Of a DNA stretch of 14,949 bases, positions 14,620 through 14,949 are shown piece by piece. Under the pieces are notes generated by a model. The model was given only the letters and a program-made list of their open reading frames with translations, was not told the DNA's origin and did no database searches. How positions within the stretch are numbered: the first letter of the stretch is position 1; every line of letters begins with the position of its first letter. The stretch spans positions 1 to 14,949 of the forward strand of contig CAJQNH010000020.1 in assembly GCA_905479615.1 (NCBI GenBank), in the 5' to 3' direction. Source of the stretch: an uncultured Eudoraea sp. (lineage in GTDB: Bacteria > Bacteroidota > Bacteroidia > Flavobacteriales > Flavobacteriaceae). The position numbers and the translations under genes were made by a program.

Positions 14620-14949
14620 ATGATGTTAAGACAACAACGTGTTGTAATTGAAAATATTACTCCTCAGCTTCACTGTGGAGCATTTTTTATTAAACGGGTC
14701 GTTGGAGAATCTGTTATAGTATATGCCGACGTTATAGGTGATGGACATGATATTATTCAGGCAGAACTTCAATACAAACATTCAGGCGAGAAATTTTTTA
14801 AAACGGCACGAATGGAACATCTGGGAGACGATGTTCACAGGGTTTCTTTTAAGGTACTTAAGCAGGGCTTTTATACTTACAGAGTTTCAGCCTGGGTAGA
14901 TCATGCTCAAAACTGGCAGCACGGTATTGAGGCCAAGTTAAAAGATAAT
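14620..14949 (+). CDS. glgE: GlgE-type alpha-1,4-glucan:maltose-1-phosphate maltosyltransferase (N-terminal part, cut by window edge)
   Basis: 110 codons are visible before the right edge and the frame is still open. The sequence begins MMLRQQRVVIENITPQL and continues with FFIKRVVGESVIVYADVIGDGHD and then YTYRVSAWVDHAQNW. This is the conserved N-terminal beta-sandwich domain (DUF3416 type) of GlgE, a GH13 enzyme that extends alpha-1,4-glucans with maltose-1-phosphate as donor. The catalytic GH13 barrel would lie beyond the window, so the call rests on this domain alone. Two ATG codons in tandem (14620 and 14623) are equally possible starts. If right, genes for trehalose synthase/maltokinase or a branching enzyme may follow downstream. 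Confidence 0.82.
   Translation, partial: MMLRQQRVVIENITPQLHCGAFFIKRVVGESVIVYADVIGDGHDIIQAELQYKHSGEKFFKTARMEHLGDDVHRVSFKVLKQGFYTYRVSAWVDHAQNWQHGIEAKLKDN

Noticed and set aside
1..14949. CRISPR array, tRNA/rRNA genes, defence island or biosynthetic cluster
   Set aside because: I saw no spaced direct repeats, no cloverleaf or rRNA-like sequence and no defence or biosynthetic protein families; all frames longer than about 100 codons are accounted for by ordinary genes or their shadows.

Overview
The window looks like ordinary core chromosome from a member of the Bacteroidota, most likely family Flavobacteriaceae. The base composition is AT-rich, Shine-Dalgarno sequences are nearly absent, and several genes are preceded by the Bacteroidota promoter element TAnnTTTG(C). 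Recognisable flavobacterial families include the CIA30-like protein, the DUF2306 protein, the atypical PlsC-like acyltransferase, the ECF sigma factor with a four-helix membrane partner, and a lipoprotein with a short collagen-like stretch. The assignment is by family recognition only; there is no rRNA gene to confirm it.

Layout. 1-2006 (-) is most of an exported M28 zinc carboxypeptidase, cut by the left edge. 2083-2613 (-) is a CIA30-domain protein. 2853-3476 (-) is a DUF2306 membrane protein, divergent from a TRIC/UPF0126 channel-like protein (3664-4272, +). The TRIC gene meets a cyclophilin lipoprotein (4273-4986, -) tail to tail with no spacing. The cyclophilin start codon overlaps the start codon of a divergent CoA-type NUDIX hydrolase (4985-5626, +), which is followed by a PlsC-like acyltransferase (5652-6455, +). 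6452-7595 (-) is a two-gene unit: ECF sigma factor, then a four-helix membrane protein. 7730-9157 (-) is an exported M20D amidohydrolase. 9348-10247 (-) is xerD, divergent from aroQ (10452-10862, +). 10859-12560 (-) holds lpdA and a small DUF3817 protein. 12648-13175 (-) is a DinB-like protein, 13229-13729 (-) an exported MsrB, and 13860-14414 (-) the collagen-like lipoprotein. The right edge (14620-14949, +) holds the start of a GlgE-type maltosyltransferase.

The genes do not form one pathway. Two themes recur. First, many products are exported or envelope-bound: two zinc peptidases/amidohydrolases, a cyclophilin, MsrB, the collagen-like lipoprotein and three multi-spanning membrane proteins. 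Second, packing is tight: three tail-to-tail junctions have zero spacing or a 4-base overlap on TTAA, and one head-to-head pair shares the tetramer CATG.

I found no CRISPR array, insertion sequence, prophage, tRNA, rRNA or defence system, and no gene-free stretch longer than about 240 bases. I see no convincing new multi-gene system. The points most worth a second look are the overlapping divergent start codons, a perfect 27-base palindrome inside the cyclophilin gene, the acyltransferase with altered catalytic motifs, and the sigma factor/membrane protein pair.
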